DNA from: Microbulbifer sp. MKSA007
Lineage (GTDB): Bacteria; Pseudomonadota; Gammaproteobacteria; Pseudomonadales; Cellvibrionaceae
Assembly (NCBI GenBank): GCA_032615215.1
Contig: CP128433.1
Coordinates: 1,447,501 to 1,511,500, forward strand
DNA: 64,000 nt
Direction of reading: 5' to 3'
The notes under the pieces were generated by a model. It did no database searches. It had not been told where the DNA came from and saw only the letters and a list, made by a program, of their open reading frames with translations. Shown here piece by piece: positions 25,552 through 35,241 of this stretch (its first letter is position 1; every line of letters starts with the position of its first letter). Position numbers and translations under genes: made by a program.

Positions 25552-25740
25552 ATGTTGATCTTAAAGCGCCGTACAGGCGAAAACTTATGGATTGGAGCGA
25601 ATGTCTCAATCACAGTATTAGAAGTTAAGGGCAATCAGGTAAAGATAGGAATAATTGCTCCAAAATCTCTGCCCGTACACCGCGAGGAGATTTATGTGCG
25701 GATCAGACAGGAAGGAAATCTGGGCAGTGGGAATCGTTGA
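25552..25740 (+). CDS. csrA: CsrA/RsmA-type RNA-binding regulator (paralogue)
   Basis: A 62-residue protein of the CsrA family, which binds GGA motifs in mRNA leaders as a dimer to control translation and decay. The family pattern is clear: [15 protein letters not shown] start, [15 protein letters not shown] core and [10 protein letters not shown], with the key Arg in VHRE. The tail GNLGSGNR differs from the usual CsrA end, and the start has KRRTGENL instead of TRRVGETL, so this looks like a second copy rather than the main CsrA. AGGA precedes the ATG. A perfect terminator hairpin follows. It stands at the boundary between array and core. Confidence 0.9.
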   Translation: MLILKRRTGENLWIGANVSITVLEVKGNQVKIGIIAPKSLPVHREEIYVRIRQEGNLGSGNR

Positions 25741-25776
25741 GAGGTTGATGGAGATCGTGGCGGGGTGGTGTTGCTA

Positions 25777-25812
25777 TGAAAGCGCTAACTACTGTTAGTT
25801 AGCGCTTTCAGT
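25777..25812 (+). terminator. Perfect hairpin terminator after csrA
   Basis: Arms GAAAGCGCTAACTA and TAGTTAGCGCTTTC around a CTGT loop form a 14-bp perfect stem 40 bases past the stop codon. No long U-tract follows. Confidence 0.6.
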
Positions 25813-25864
25813 CGAGCCAATCGCAGCGAATAGGGTCGCTGGTTCAGCTCGGGAATGCTCTTTA

Positions 25865-26281
25865 TTAGTGATGTTTATGCTTAAATCCAGCTTCAAACTT
25901 TTCTGCTAATTTAAAGTAGTGATTCAGATCCTTGCGGGTTTTTTCTGGGCGGTTGTTTTCGGAATTAATGTGGATGTTCTCCACAACAACGGCGATGTCT
26001 TTTGCCAGCTTCTGTCTTTCGCCTTTCAGGTTCTCAGCGAAATACTCAACACTTTTTTCGAGGGTGTAGGTGATGACATGAATCTGGTGAAGTTCAGCAG
26101 GATTCAGCTTTTGCTTGCTTTTAATTTCTGCTGTTTTCTCAATGAAAATCTTCTTGGCATCCTTCATAGAAGTAACGTCCGCTACTTTGAGATGCTGGAT
26201 GGGCTTTTCGTCTGATGCGGGGCTAGCTTGAGCAGTGGTAGCAAAAGTAACAGCAAAAAGTAACGCAATTAAAGTTCTCAT
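25865..26281 (-). CDS. Exported helical protein, DUF6746-like
   Basis: A 138-residue protein with signal peptide MRTLIALLFAVTFATTAQA, leaving about 120 periplasmic residues. The mature part is helical and charged (IFIEKTAEIKSKQKLNPAELHQIH, VEYFAENLKGERQKLAKDIA) and ends in a His-rich tail HKHH. This layout agrees with proteins annotated DUF6746; the role is unknown, possibly metal binding. The upstream sequence GGGCGTTAGAGAGG resembles an attC core, which may be chance. Confidence 0.55.
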   Translation of the reverse strand: MRTLIALLFAVTFATTAQASPASDEKPIQHLKVADVTSMKDAKKIFIEKTAEIKSKQKLNPAELHQIHVITYTLEKSVEYFAENLKGERQKLAKDIAVVVENIHINSENNRPEKTRKDLNHYFKLAEKFEAGFKHKHH

Positions 26282-26685
26282 TTTTCCTCTCTAACGCCCA
26301 AACGCTAAGGGTTGATAAGGCATTGATCGGGCGAGGTGAATGCCTAATATTTTTCAGTGATCATTTTGACCACTTTGATCGCTATCGTAAATGAGGATAA
26401 CTATCATTAACATTCATGATACAGGAATTTTTAGGTGCTCAAAACACTTCGCGTAAAAATTGCTATCAAGCTGATCGAAATTTGTAAGGAATAAGAAAAT
26501 TGAATCTGGAAAGAATGCACAGGGGAGGGGCAACGGAGGTTTTTAGTCCGGAAGAGGCGCCCCCGTGTTATGGAATTTGATCTGTTACCCCTCTCTTCGC
26601 GGTAGCAAAGAGAGGGTTATTTATAGGATGAGTCGGTTAGTTCGGGATTATTGAGACCGGCCTCACAAATTAATTGGTACGGAGG
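26282..26685. other. Intergenic region with one terminator-like hairpin
   Basis: No gene seen. A hairpin at about 26,587-26,618 (CCCTCTCTT and AAAGAGAGGG arms) followed by TTATTT may terminate transcription from either side. The rest is low-complexity AT-rich sequence. Confidence 0.4.
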
Positions 26686-27957
26686 CTAGGAAATCTCTCC
26701 CAGTACATCAACCATCGCCGAAGTTAATTGGCTAAGGTCTTGTTTAGAAATCACATAGGGCGGCATGGCGTAGACCAGCTTGCCGAAGGGGCGCAGCCAA
26801 ACTCCGCGTTCGATTAAAGCTTCCTGCACTTTGGCTGTATTTACCGGCTCGCGCATTTCCACCACGCCAATCGCTCCAAGGGCTCGAACATCGGCGACAC
26901 CCGGTGCGGATTTTAATGAGGCTAGCTGTTCGGTCAGCTGTTGCCCGATTGCGGTTACTCGTTCCTGCCAGGGTCCGCTGAGTAGCAGTTGAATACTGGC
27001 ATCGGCGACGGCACAAGCCAGGGGGTTACCCATAAAAGTGGGGCCGTGCATAAAGACACCGGCTTCGCCTCGGCAAATACCTTCGGCCACTTTATCGGTA
27101 CAAAGGGTGGCGGCCAGGGTCATGGTGCCGCCGGTGAGGGCTTTGCCCAGGGTGAGGATATCGGGGGTGATATCGGCGTGCTCACAGGCGAACATTTTGC
27201 CGCTGCGGCCAAAGCCGGTGGCGATTTCATCGGCGATCAGCAGTACGTCGTGCTCGTTGCAGAGTTCGCGCACCCGGCGCAAATAATCGGCAGAATAAAA
27301 ACGCATGCCGCCAGCGCCCTGGACGATGGGCTCTAAAATAATCGCGGCCAGTTGATCGCGATTCTCTTCCACTTGCTGGCGCAGCTCGGCGATATCACTG
27401 TCACTACAGGTACTACCAAATGGTGTTTGCGGAGCGGGTGCAAACTGGTGCTGGTTCAGATGCTCAGCAAACAAATGATGCATTCCGGTGACTGGGTCAC
27501 AGGTGGCCATGGCCCCGAAAGTATCACCGTGGTAACCGTTGCGCAGGGCCAGCAGGCGGTTCTTTTCGGGCTTGCCATGGGAGTGCCAGTATTGGACGGC
27601 CATCTTGATAGCCACTTCCACAGACACTGAACCGGAGTCAGCAAGAAATACCCGGTTGAGGCCAGCTGGAGTGATTTCCACTAATTTCTTGCACAGCTCG
27701 ATCGCCGGTTCGTGAGTCAATCCCCCGAACATCACATGGGACATTTTGTCCATCTGCTCGCGCATGGCCTGGTTTAGCTCGGGCACATTGTAGCCGTGCA
27801 GGGCGCTCCACCAGGAGGACATACCGTCGATCAGGCCGCGCCCGTCTTCCAGGTAAATACGTACCCCTTCGGCCCGCGCTACAGGGTATACCGGCGGCGG
27901 GTCGATCAGGGAGGAGTAGGGGTGCCAAATATGTTTGCGATCGAAATCCAGGTCCAT
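26686..27957 (-). CDS. bioA: Adenosylmethionine-8-amino-7-oxononanoate aminotransferase
   Basis: The 423-residue PLP-dependent aminotransferase of biotin synthesis, converting KAPA to DAPA with S-adenosylmethionine as amino donor. Visible features are the N-terminal WHPYSS (11-16), YHGDTFGAM (142-150), the PLP aspartate in IADEIATGFGRSG (Asp243) and the Schiff-base lysine in TLGKALTGG (Lys272), plus GPTFMGNPLACAVA near 305. Length and order are normal for class III aminotransferases of the BioA type. The gene stands alone on the minus strand, not with bioBFCD; the permease operon ybbAP lies just upstream and runs the same way. Confidence 0.95.
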   Translation of the reverse strand: MDLDFDRKHIWHPYSSLIDPPPVYPVARAEGVRIYLEDGRGLIDGMSSWWSALHGYNVPELNQAMREQMDKMSHVMFGGLTHEPAIELCKKLVEITPAGLNRVFLADSGSVSVEVAIKMAVQYWHSHGKPEKNRLLALRNGYHGDTFGAMATCDPVTGMHHLFAEHLNQHQFAPAPQTPFGSTCSDSDIAELRQQVEENRDQLAAIILEPIVQGAGGMRFYSADYLRRVRELCNEHDVLLIADEIATGFGRSGKMFACEHADITPDILTLGKALTGGTMTLAATLCTDKVAEGICRGEAGVFMHGPTFMGNPLACAVADASIQLLLSGPWQERVTAIGQQLTEQLASLKSAPGVADVRALGAIGVVEMREPVNTAKVQEALIERGVWLRPFGKLVYAMPPYVISKQDLSQLTSAMVDVLGEIS

Positions 27958-27997
27958 AAAAACTAAATCTTTATTTTCAAGAGCCGATAATCATCAG

Positions 27998-30448
27998 TTA
28001 GGCCAGTTCGCGCAGTACTCTGAGCGGGGGCTGGCTGATCGAGCTGTAACAGGCCAGGGTACCGGCGGTGCCAACCAGTACTGCACCGGTGAGTGGCCCG
28101 GTTAGCCAAAGGACTGGGTGCAATATCACCGGCAGTTCAAAGACCCAATAAGACAGCACTGCCAAGGTGGCTTCAGCTCCGATAGCCGCGAGCAAACCGG
28201 CGGCAAAACCCAGCAGGCCAAATTCCAGTATCAGGCTTCTCAGCAACAAGCGCCTGCGGCCTCCCAGTGTGCGGATAATTGCCGCTTCCTGCAATCGCTC
28301 GGCGATACTGGCGCGCACCCCGGCAATTAATACCAGGACCCCGGCAACCAGCATCAGGGCCATAACCGATTCGATAGCAAAGGACACCTGGTTAATGGTG
28401 TCGCGGATACGCTGGATGATCTTATCCAGCTCTATCACGCTGACGCTGGGAAAGGCGCGAACCAGGTCGTTGACCAGCAACTTGTCCTCTGGAGGGAGGT
28501 AAAAACTGGTGATATAGGTAGCCGGGAAATCATCGATGGTGCCCGGTGCAAATATCATATAGAAGTTGGGGCGCATGCTGTTCCAGTCCAACGAGCGGAA
28601 GCTGGCTACCGGGGCTTCTACTTCCAGTCCGCCGATGGAAAAGCGCAACTGATCTCCCAGTGACAGTTCCAGCTGGGCTGCCAGCTCCACTTCTACCGAA
28701 ACACCTTCGCTGGCCTTGTCCCACCATTCGCCTTCCAAGATACGGTTGTCCGGCGCCAGGGTATCGGTGTAGCTCAAGTTCAATTCCCGGCGAACGCCAC
28801 CGGGACGATCTTTTTTCTCTTTTATCGAGACGCCGTTAATCGCTACCAAACGGCCGCGCACCATGGGGTAAAACTCGGTGCTGCTTACCTCGCCCTCTGC
28901 CAGCATATTTTCCATGGTTGGAACGTCGTGGGGGGCGATATTCAGGAGGAAGTGGTTGGGGGCTTTTTCCGGTAATTGCATCCGCCATTCGTCCACCAGG
29001 GCGGTGCGGGCAAAGACCATGGCCAGCATGGCCAATAATCCGGTGCCAAAAGCGGCAATCAATAGGGTGTTAAACGCGGCTCGGCGTTGCAGGCTGCCCA
29101 GGGCAATACGCCAGGCTCCCCCGAGGGAGGCCAGCTTTCCGCGCACCAGGAGTCGGTTAACCAGGGCGCTGCCCGCTACCAATAAGAGCATGCCGACAAA
29201 CAGGGCGAGCGTCATAAGCAGACTGCCGGACAGCCACCAAATCAGAAGCAGCATGGCGCTGGGGCCGAGAATCAACCCGAGCCATTCGCGTCTGTCCGGG
29301 TTACTCCAGTCGTGCCGCAGGGTTTGCATCGGGTCTGTACGCGCTAAACGGAAAAGTGGCGGCAGGGCGAAGCCCAGGGCGCAGGCGAGGCCGGTGGCGA
29401 GTCCAATCAGCAGTGGGCTCCAGCTGGTGGCCGGGGGCTGAACCGGGAAGAATCCTTCCATCAGGTTGACCGCCTGGCTCTGGATAAAGGTGCCCAGTGC
29501 CAGACCTATAGCAGTGGCAATCAGGGTGAGGGCGGCCAGTTGTCCCAGGTAGATACCGAGAATTTTGTTGCGCCCGGCGCCGAGGCTTTTCATTACGGCT
29601 ACGTAGGCGCCGTGGCGCAGTCCGTAGCGTCTGGCTGCCAGGCCAACGGCGACGCTTGCAAGAAGTACAGCTAGGCTGGCGGCGAGAAACAGGAAGGACT
29701 CGGCTCTATCCAGAGCAGAGGCAACCCGTGGCTGGCCTTCGCGCAGGTCCAAGATCCGCTGGTGTTCAGTGAGCTGAGGTTTGAGCCAGTCAAAGTAATC
29801 CTTTAGGGCTTGGTCATCACCGGCAAACAGATAGCGGTAGCGCACTCGGCTGCCGGGCTGGATCACACCTGCGGCGGGCAGGTCGGCGGTATTGGCTAGC
29901 AGTCGCGCGCCCATATCAAACAGGCTGGTGCCCCGGTCGGGTTCCCGCTCCAGTATGGCTGTCACTTTTAATTGGGTGTCGCCGAGGGCGATAGGATCGC
30001 CGAGCTGGATTCCCATCAAAGGTAGAAGGCGGGACTCCACCCAGGCTTCTCCCGGGGGAGGTCCTTGTGGTGCCACCTCTCCGGGGCCTCCTTGGGACTT
30101 GCTGATTTCCAGTTGTCCCACCAATGGATAGCCTTTGTCGACGGCTTTGACCGAGACAAACTGAAACTGGTCGTTGGCGGAGATCATGGATGAAAACTGG
30201 ACTATCTGGCCCTGTTCCAATCCCTTTTTGTCGGCTTCCTCCAGCCATGCGCTATCCACGGGCTTACTGCTGCGCAGCACCCGCTCTGCGGCCAGGAAGG
30301 TGAGGGATTGCTGCTCCATGGCGCGGGTAAGGCGGTCGGTAAAATGGGCGATCGCAGTGACACAGGTAACAGCCAAAACCAGGGCCGAGGCAATCAGCGC
30401 CAATTCGCCACCGCGCCAGTCCCTGAACAGCAGTCTGAGTGGCAGCAT
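27998..30448 (-). CDS. ybbP: FtsX-like ABC transporter permease (YbbP type)
   Basis: An 816-residue inner-membrane permease with the long FtsX layout. There is an N-terminal helix, then a large periplasmic domain (about 45-250), a first block of helices (about 260-500, including MKSLGAGRNKILGIYLGQL), a second periplasmic domain and a C-terminal FtsX block with IRTLGGRRRLLLRSLILEF near 745. It pairs with YbbA, whose stop overlaps this gene's start by one base. Such LolE/MacB-like exporters work with the TesA-type lipase encoded next door; the substrate is unknown. Confidence 0.9.
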   Translation of the reverse strand: MLPLRLLFRDWRGGELALIASALVLAVTCVTAIAHFTDRLTRAMEQQSLTFLAAERVLRSSKPVDSAWLEEADKKGLEQGQIVQFSSMISANDQFQFVSVKAVDKGYPLVGQLEISKSQGGPGEVAPQGPPPGEAWVESRLLPLMGIQLGDPIALGDTQLKVTAILEREPDRGTSLFDMGARLLANTADLPAAGVIQPGSRVRYRYLFAGDDQALKDYFDWLKPQLTEHQRILDLREGQPRVASALDRAESFLFLAASLAVLLASVAVGLAARRYGLRHGAYVAVMKSLGAGRNKILGIYLGQLAALTLIATAIGLALGTFIQSQAVNLMEGFFPVQPPATSWSPLLIGLATGLACALGFALPPLFRLARTDPMQTLRHDWSNPDRREWLGLILGPSAMLLLIWWLSGSLLMTLALFVGMLLLVAGSALVNRLLVRGKLASLGGAWRIALGSLQRRAAFNTLLIAAFGTGLLAMLAMVFARTALVDEWRMQLPEKAPNHFLLNIAPHDVPTMENMLAEGEVSSTEFYPMVRGRLVAINGVSIKEKKDRPGGVRRELNLSYTDTLAPDNRILEGEWWDKASEGVSVEVELAAQLELSLGDQLRFSIGGLEVEAPVASFRSLDWNSMRPNFYMIFAPGTIDDFPATYITSFYLPPEDKLLVNDLVRAFPSVSVIELDKIIQRIRDTINQVSFAIESVMALMLVAGVLVLIAGVRASIAERLQEAAIIRTLGGRRRLLLRSLILEFGLLGFAAGLLAAIGAEATLAVLSYWVFELPVILHPVLWLTGPLTGAVLVGTAGTLACYSSISQPPLRVLRELA

Positions 30449-31170
30449 CAGGCGGACACCTCCGACAGGTTGTCCCCGTCGATAAGGGGAGCGTAGGTAT
30501 CTACGGCGCCTGCCGACATATGCAGGTGGGAGGCACAGCGCTCTGCCAGTCGCTGTTCGTGAGTCACCAGCACCAGGGTGGTGTCAGACTCTTCGTTGAG
30601 TTTAAACAGCAGGTCGATAATTTTGGCGCCGTTACCGGCGTCGAGGCTGCCGGTGGGTTCGTCGGCAAAGAGGATGGCATCTTTGCTGCTAAAGCTGGCA
30701 AAGGCCCGGGCAATGGCCACCCGCTGTTGCTCACCGCCGGATAGTTGGCGCGGATAGTGGCGCAGTCGCTGCTCCAGGCCCACCCGGGCGAGAAACTCTT
30801 CCGCCCGCTTGGCGGCGCCCCGTTCACCGCGCAATTCGCTCGGTAGCATCACATTTTCCAGGGCGGTAAGGCCGGGCAGCAGTTGGAACGTCTGGAATAC
30901 AAAGCCCACGCAGCGGGCGCGCACCGCAGCGCGCTGCTCTTCGTCCATGGCGGTGATCTCGTCACCTGCCAGCCAGATCTTGCCCTCGGTAGGTTTGTCC
31001 AATCCCGCCAGCAGGCCGAGCAGGGTGGACTTGCCGGAACCTGAGGCCCCTGTCACAGCGAGGCTCTCGCCACGGGCGACTTTCAGGGAGATATTGTTTA
31101 ATAGGGTCAGTGGCCCTTCGCTGGTGGAGACCCTGTGATAGAGGTTTTCTGCCGTGAGAATGGCGGACAT
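30448..31170 (-). CDS. ybbA: ABC transporter ATP-binding protein (YbbA)
   Basis: A 240-residue ATPase of the MacB/LolD group. Walker [10 protein letters not shown] near 40, Q-loop [18 protein letters not shown], signature [15 protein letters not shown] near 145 and Walker [13 protein letters not shown] are all intact, with [11 protein letters not shown] as the H-loop. It couples with the permease encoded behind it (overlap at 30,448). It is divergent from tesA with about 45 bases between start codons, the standard ybbAP-tesA arrangement. Confidence 0.95.
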   Translation of the reverse strand: MSAILTAENLYHRVSTSEGPLTLLNNISLKVARGESLAVTGASGSGKSTLLGLLAGLDKPTEGKIWLAGDEITAMDEEQRAAVRARCVGFVFQTFQLLPGLTALENVMLPSELRGERGAAKRAEEFLARVGLEQRLRHYPRQLSGGEQQRVAIARAFASFSSKDAILFADEPTGSLDAGNGAKIIDLLFKLNEESDTTLVLVTHEQRLAERCASHLHMSAGAVDTYAPLIDGDNLSEVSA

Positions 31171-31215
31171 ACTGTATTCCCTTTGCGGATACGCGAGATT
31201 TTTGGAGAGTATGAC

Positions 31216-31884
31216 ATGACAACAGCCTTTTTTCGGCAGTTACTGACTCGGTTCGGCTTGGTGCTGATGCTGTCGGTCCCCAATCTGGCACTGAGTGCAA
31301 ACAAGCCCGGCACTCTGCTCGTATTAGGGGATAGCATAAGTGCGGCCTACGGTATCGATGAGGAGCTGGGCTGGGTCAACCTGTTGCAAGAGCGCTTGCA
31401 GGAGAAGGGGCGCCCGGTGAAGGTGGTCAATGCCAGCATCAGTGGGGAGACCTCCGCAGGCGGTCTGACACGGCTACCGCGCCTGATGGAAGAGCACAAT
31501 CCCCAGTGGCTGATTGTCGAGTTGGGGGGTAACGACGGTTTGCGCGGCTACCCACCCCAGAGCTTGCAGCGCAATTTGCAGCAGATGGTCAAGCTGGCAA
31601 AAGATTCTGGGGCCGAAGTCCTGCTGCTGGGGATGCGTATCCCACCGAACTACGGCCGCGCCTATACCGAGGCTTTTGCCGCTGTATTCCCCAAAGTGGC
31701 TAAGGCCGAAGAGGTCGCCCTGGTGCCCTTCCTGTTGGAAACCGTGGCCCTGGAGCAGGGCGCTATGCAATCCGACGGTATCCACCCCACCGCCAAGGCG
31801 CAGCCGGCCCTGCTGGATCATGTCTGGCCCTGCGTGAAGTCCCTGCTGGGGGAGAAGGCGGCTGGTGAGTCGTGTACTCCGTGA
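31216..31884 (+). CDS. tesA: Periplasmic acyl-CoA thioesterase I / lysophospholipase
   Basis: A 222-residue SGNH hydrolase with a signal peptide (MTTAFFRQLLTRFGLVLMLSV). The four blocks are present: GDSISAAYG (catalytic Ser), the ISGETSAGG block, GGNDGLRG and the C-terminal DGIHPTAKAQ with Asp and His. I chose ATG 31,216 because the upstream in-frame start lacks a binding site and the signal peptide begins here; GGAGAG lies 10 bases before. It acts in the periplasm on acyl thioesters and lysophospholipids. Divergent from ybbA. Confidence 0.95.
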   Translation: MTTAFFRQLLTRFGLVLMLSVPNLALSANKPGTLLVLGDSISAAYGIDEELGWVNLLQERLQEKGRPVKVVNASISGETSAGGLTRLPRLMEEHNPQWLIVELGGNDGLRGYPPQSLQRNLQQMVKLAKDSGAEVLLLGMRIPPNYGRAYTEAFAAVFPKVAKAEEVALVPFLLETVALEQGAMQSDGIHPTAKAQPALLDHVWPCVKSLLGEKAAGESCTP

Positions 31885-32004
31885 TCGAAATGCGTACAAT
31901 CGCGCCCCCAGGAACAGGAAAGCCTGGCTCTGGTCCCAAAGTTTAAGGTTTTGTGCCGGTACTCTGGGCCCGGTCACTGGTCGCGAATGAGTTAGAGAGA
32001 CACC

Positions 32005-32922
32005 ATGCCCGAATTGGAAAACCGCCGCGAGCGGCTCGAGTTTAATAAGCTGCAAAAGCGCCTGCGCCGCCATGTGGGCCGCGCCATCGCCGACTTCAAC
32101 ATGATTGAAGAGGGCGACAAGATTATGGTCTGTTTGTCCGGCGGTAAGGATTCCTATGCCATGCTGGACGTGCTGCTGAATTTGCAGAGGACAGCGCCGG
32201 TTAACTTTGAACTGGTGGCGGTCAATATGGACCAGAAACAGCCGGGCTTCCCCGAGCATATCCTGCCGGAATACCTGCAATCCCTGGGTGTTCCCCACCA
32301 TATTGTCGAGAAAGATACCTACTCGGTAGTGAAGGAAGTGGTGCCTGAGGGCAAGACCACCTGCGGGCTCTGCTCCCGTCTGCGCCGTGGCACCCTGTAT
32401 GGCTTTGCTGAAGAAATTGGCGCCACTAAGGTGGCACTGGGCCATCACAAAGACGATATCGTCGAGACCCTTTTCCTGAATATGTTTTACGGTGGTCGCC
32501 TCAAGGCGATGCCGCCCAAACTGCGCGCCGACGATGGCCGCAATATCGTGATTCGTCCGCTCGCCTATTGCCGCGAAGAGGACATCGCCCAGTACGCCGA
32601 GTACAAGCAGTTCCCGATTATTCCGTGCAACCTGTGCGGCAGCCAGGAGAACCTTCAGCGCCAGGCGATCAAGCAGATGGTGCGGGAGTGGGATAAGAAA
32701 TTCCCGGGCCGCAGCGAGAATATTTTCGCCGCGATTACCCGGGTGTCCCCGTCACAATTGGCGGACAGGGACCTCTACGATTTTGAGAGTCTGGAACTGG
32801 ATCGCTCTACGCCGTCGGCTGTCGAGCGTCCTGACCATTCAATCCAGCGCCAGGTGAATTCTTGGGAGCCTGAGGATGCTCAGGAAGTGGAGCCCCAGTA
32901 TATCGAGGCGCTGAATCTGTAG
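32005..32922 (+). CDS. ttcA: tRNA 2-thiocytidine biosynthesis protein TtcA
   Basis: The 305-residue PP-loop enzyme that thiolates cytidine 32 of tRNA using an iron-sulfur cluster. The ATP loop [13 protein letters not shown] is near 47. The CxxC pairs are [10 protein letters not shown] near 118 and [14 protein letters not shown] near 210, and [14 protein letters not shown] gives the conserved HHxDD motif. The last 116 bases overlap a convergent gene on the other strand. The C-terminus after about residue 280 is longer and more acidic than in enteric TtcA, which is usual in this group. Confidence 0.95.
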   Translation: MPELENRRERLEFNKLQKRLRRHVGRAIADFNMIEEGDKIMVCLSGGKDSYAMLDVLLNLQRTAPVNFELVAVNMDQKQPGFPEHILPEYLQSLGVPHHIVEKDTYSVVKEVVPEGKTTCGLCSRLRRGTLYGFAEEIGATKVALGHHKDDIVETLFLNMFYGGRLKAMPPKLRADDGRNIVIRPLAYCREEDIAQYAEYKQFPIIPCNLCGSQENLQRQAIKQMVREWDKKFPGRSENIFAAITRVSPSQLADRDLYDFESLELDRSTPSAVERPDHSIQRQVNSWEPEDAQEVEPQYIEALNL

Positions 32923-33412
32923 GATCTGCACCGCTGACCAGTTGCGCGTAGCTGCATTCAAAGTCCCGGGGACTGGCACTGGGCCCGTGGTGAAAGTGCT
33001 GATGCCAGAGACGCGCCATATTGGCCACGTCTGAGGTTTCCTCCTCCTGGATCTTGTGGACTTCGGCCGACCGGTAAATCAGCCAGGCAATGGCTGTGGC
33101 ATAGCGCAGGTTGGTGGTCAGTTCGCTGTGGGGGTGATCGAGAAAATCCCGCTGGCTCGCCAGCCCCCGCACTTTTGAGGCGAGGCTTGGGTGATCGATC
33201 AGGTATTGATCCCAGATTTCCCGGTGGGTGTGGGGCTGGATTTGGTAAATACCCAGCCCGTGGCGCCGTCCCTGTTTGAGGTGGAAGCCCAGTTGCGACT
33301 CCTGGGCAGCGGTTCCCAGAAGGAGGTTCTCCATGCCCTGGCTCCAGGCTCTCAAGTGCTTGAGGGTTGGACGGATAACCTGGAGTCGGAGCTCGTCCAG
33401 ACAAATGCCCAT
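32807..33412 (-). CDS. Lysozyme-like/transglycosylase-type protein
   Basis: The frame opens at 33,508, but the ATG at 33,412 ([15 protein letters not shown]) is the likely start, giving 201 residues. [16 protein letters not shown] segment with the catalytic-type Glu near residue 35, followed by [18 protein letters not shown], fits the lysozyme-like or phage transglycosylase fold. The C-terminal 40 residues are Pro-rich and are encoded opposite ttcA, so part of that tail may be a read-through artefact. There is no signal peptide, so export would need help. The role may be cell-wall remodelling or a prophage relic. Confidence 0.65.
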   Translation of the reverse strand: MGICLDELRLQVIRPTLKHLRAWSQGMENLLLGTAAQESQLGFHLKQGRRHGLGIYQIQPHTHREIWDQYLIDHPSLASKVRGLASQRDFLDHPHSELTTNLRYATAIAWLIYRSAEVHKIQEEETSDVANMARLWHQHFHHGPSASPRDFECSYAQLVSGADPTDSAPRYTGAPLPEHPQAPKNSPGAGLNGQDARQPTA

Positions 33413-33622
33413 AGTGTTGTCTTTTTTTCTGTAGTTGTATCCAACATATATGTAGTTTGCTGATTGAGTCGGCGCCACCTTATGGGTAGATTTACGCGCA
33501 ATAAACATAACAATTTTTAGGTGGTGCTCTTTCCATAGCTCAATGCGCTGAAAAATTGAGCAGGAAAACGCAGACTATTCCCGCGCCAAGTACCACCCCA
33601 CTTTGATCAGAAGGAATCCCTT

Positions 33623-35089
33623 ATGGCCGCCGAGTGGCTGATCGCCCTTACTTTTGTCGCCTATTTGGCGTTGATTGTTGTTATCGGTATTTACGCCTAC
33701 ATGCGTACAAAAAATGCCAGCGACTATTTTCTCGGCGGCCGTTCCCTGCCGCCGGCAGTGGCGGCCCTGTCTGCCGGGGCCTCGGATATGAGTGGCTGGC
33801 TGCTCCTGGGGTTGCCAGGCGCGGCCTATGCAGCGGGGCTCTCTGCCGGTTGGATCGCAATCGGCCTTTTCTCCGGCATCGTTCTGAGCTGGGTGACAAT
33901 GGGCCGGCGCCTGCGCATCTACACCTATGAGCTGGACGATTCCCTGACGGTGCCAGCTTATCTGGATCGTCGGTTTAAGATGGGGCACCCCTATCTGCGC
34001 ACCGTCTGCGCGATATTCATTCTGTTATTTTTCCTTTTCTATGTGGCTTCGGGCCTGATTGCCGGCGGCAAATTGTTTGAAACGGTATTTGGCTGGGATT
34101 ATCGCTGGGCGGTGATTATCGGTGCGGTTGCCGTTATTTCTTACACCCTGTTTGGCGGGTTTTTGGCGGTGTCCTGGACCGATGTGTTCCAGGGGCTGCT
34201 GATGAGTGCGGCGCTGATTGCGGTGCCTCTCGTTGTTATTTCTGACCAGGGCGGTTTTTCCGCCAGCTGGACTCGCCTGCAAACGGAGATGCCACAGCTG
34301 ACCCACTGGATGACTGATAACACCGGGCAAACATTAAGCCTGGTGGCGATACTCAGCTCTCTTGCCTGGGGATTGGGCTACTTCGGCCAGCCGCATATCT
34401 TGGCGCGATTTATGGCGGTGCGCAGCCCTAACGATATTCCGGTTGCGGCGACAGTAGCGGCGGTTTGGTCCCTGGCCGGTTTCTTGGGTGCAATGGCGGT
34501 AGGCCTGTTTGCCCACCTGGAAATCCAGCAGAGCCTGCCGGATGGCGAGACTGTGTTTATGGAAATGGTGCAGGTGCTGTTCCACCCGCTAGTTGCCGGT
34601 GTTCTTTTGGCGGCGATTCTATCTGCCATTATGAGTACGGCAGATTCCCAGCTGTTGGTGTCCTCGGCTGCACTGGCGGAGGATATTTACCACGTTTGGT
34701 TTGGGCGTGAGACCACCCCGGAAGCCATGGTGAAAGTGGGGCGCTGGGCTGTGGTTGCTTTATCACTGGTCGCTGTGTGGATTGCGATGGACCCGAATTC
34801 CAAGGTTCTGGATGTGGTGAGTTACGCCTGGGCTGGTCTGGGCGCTGCTTTTGGCCCGGCGTTGTTGATCAGTCTCTACTGGTCCCGTATGACCGGTAGT
34901 GGTGCTATTGCCGGTGTTATCGTTGGCGGCCTCACCGTTGTGGTGTGGGAGCAACTCTCCGGTGGCATTTTTGATGTTTATGAGCTGTTGCCGGGTTTTG
35001 TTTTCTCTTCAGCTGCTATCGTGTTAGTGAGCGCGCTGACGAAGTGCCCGGAAGCCGTTGCCTCACAGCACCGCAAGTTGCTTGGTTGA
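33623..35089 (+). CDS. putP: Sodium/proline symporter
   Basis: A 488-residue member of the SSS (Na+/solute symporter) family with about thirteen transmembrane helices. The N-terminal TKNASDYFLGGRSLPPAVAALSAGASDMSGWLL and LGLPGAAY segments are the PutP hallmark, and the LILFFLFYVASGLIAGGKLFE and GYFGQPHILARFMAV blocks also agree. It imports proline with Na+, providing a nitrogen or carbon source and osmoprotectant. It stands alone on the plus strand; no putA lies beside it. A GC-rich hairpin follows. Confidence 0.93.
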   Translation: MAAEWLIALTFVAYLALIVVIGIYAYMRTKNASDYFLGGRSLPPAVAALSAGASDMSGWLLLGLPGAAYAAGLSAGWIAIGLFSGIVLSWVTMGRRLRIYTYELDDSLTVPAYLDRRFKMGHPYLRTVCAIFILLFFLFYVASGLIAGGKLFETVFGWDYRWAVIIGAVAVISYTLFGGFLAVSWTDVFQGLLMSAALIAVPLVVISDQGGFSASWTRLQTEMPQLTHWMTDNTGQTLSLVAILSSLAWGLGYFGQPHILARFMAVRSPNDIPVAATVAAVWSLAGFLGAMAVGLFAHLEIQQSLPDGETVFMEMVQVLFHPLVAGVLLAAILSAIMSTADSQLLVSSAALAEDIYHVWFGRETTPEAMVKVGRWAVVALSLVAVWIAMDPNSKVLDVVSYAWAGLGAAFGPALLISLYWSRMTGSGAIAGVIVGGLTVVVWEQLSGGIFDVYELLPGFVFSSAAIVLVSALTKCPEAVASQHRKLLG

Positions 35090-35111
35090 GGGGGCAGGGC
35101 AGGACTTGAGC

Positions 35112-35132
35112 CCGAGCGACTCGCTCGGGCCG
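35112..35132 (+). terminator. GC-rich hairpin after putP
   Basis: GCCCGAGCGA-CTC-GCTCGGGC forms a strong stem 20 bases past the putP stop. There is no clear U-tract, so termination strength is uncertain. Confidence 0.45.
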
Positions 35133-35241
35133 AGACAGACCAGCCGCGCTAGGGACGCATCTCTGGCAAAGGTGCGACTGTTGTGAAGTGAAATGGATTT
35201 CCATCCGCAGCAATTATTCAAATAGCGGTTGGAGATGCTGA

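Noticed and set aside
28878..29441. 187-residue plus-strand open frame
   Set aside because: It lies fully inside ybbP on the other strand and reads as Arg/Pro/Ser-rich shadow sequence.
31474..32448. 324-residue minus-strand open frame
   Set aside because: It is antisense to tesA and ttcA, which are certain; no domain is recognisable.
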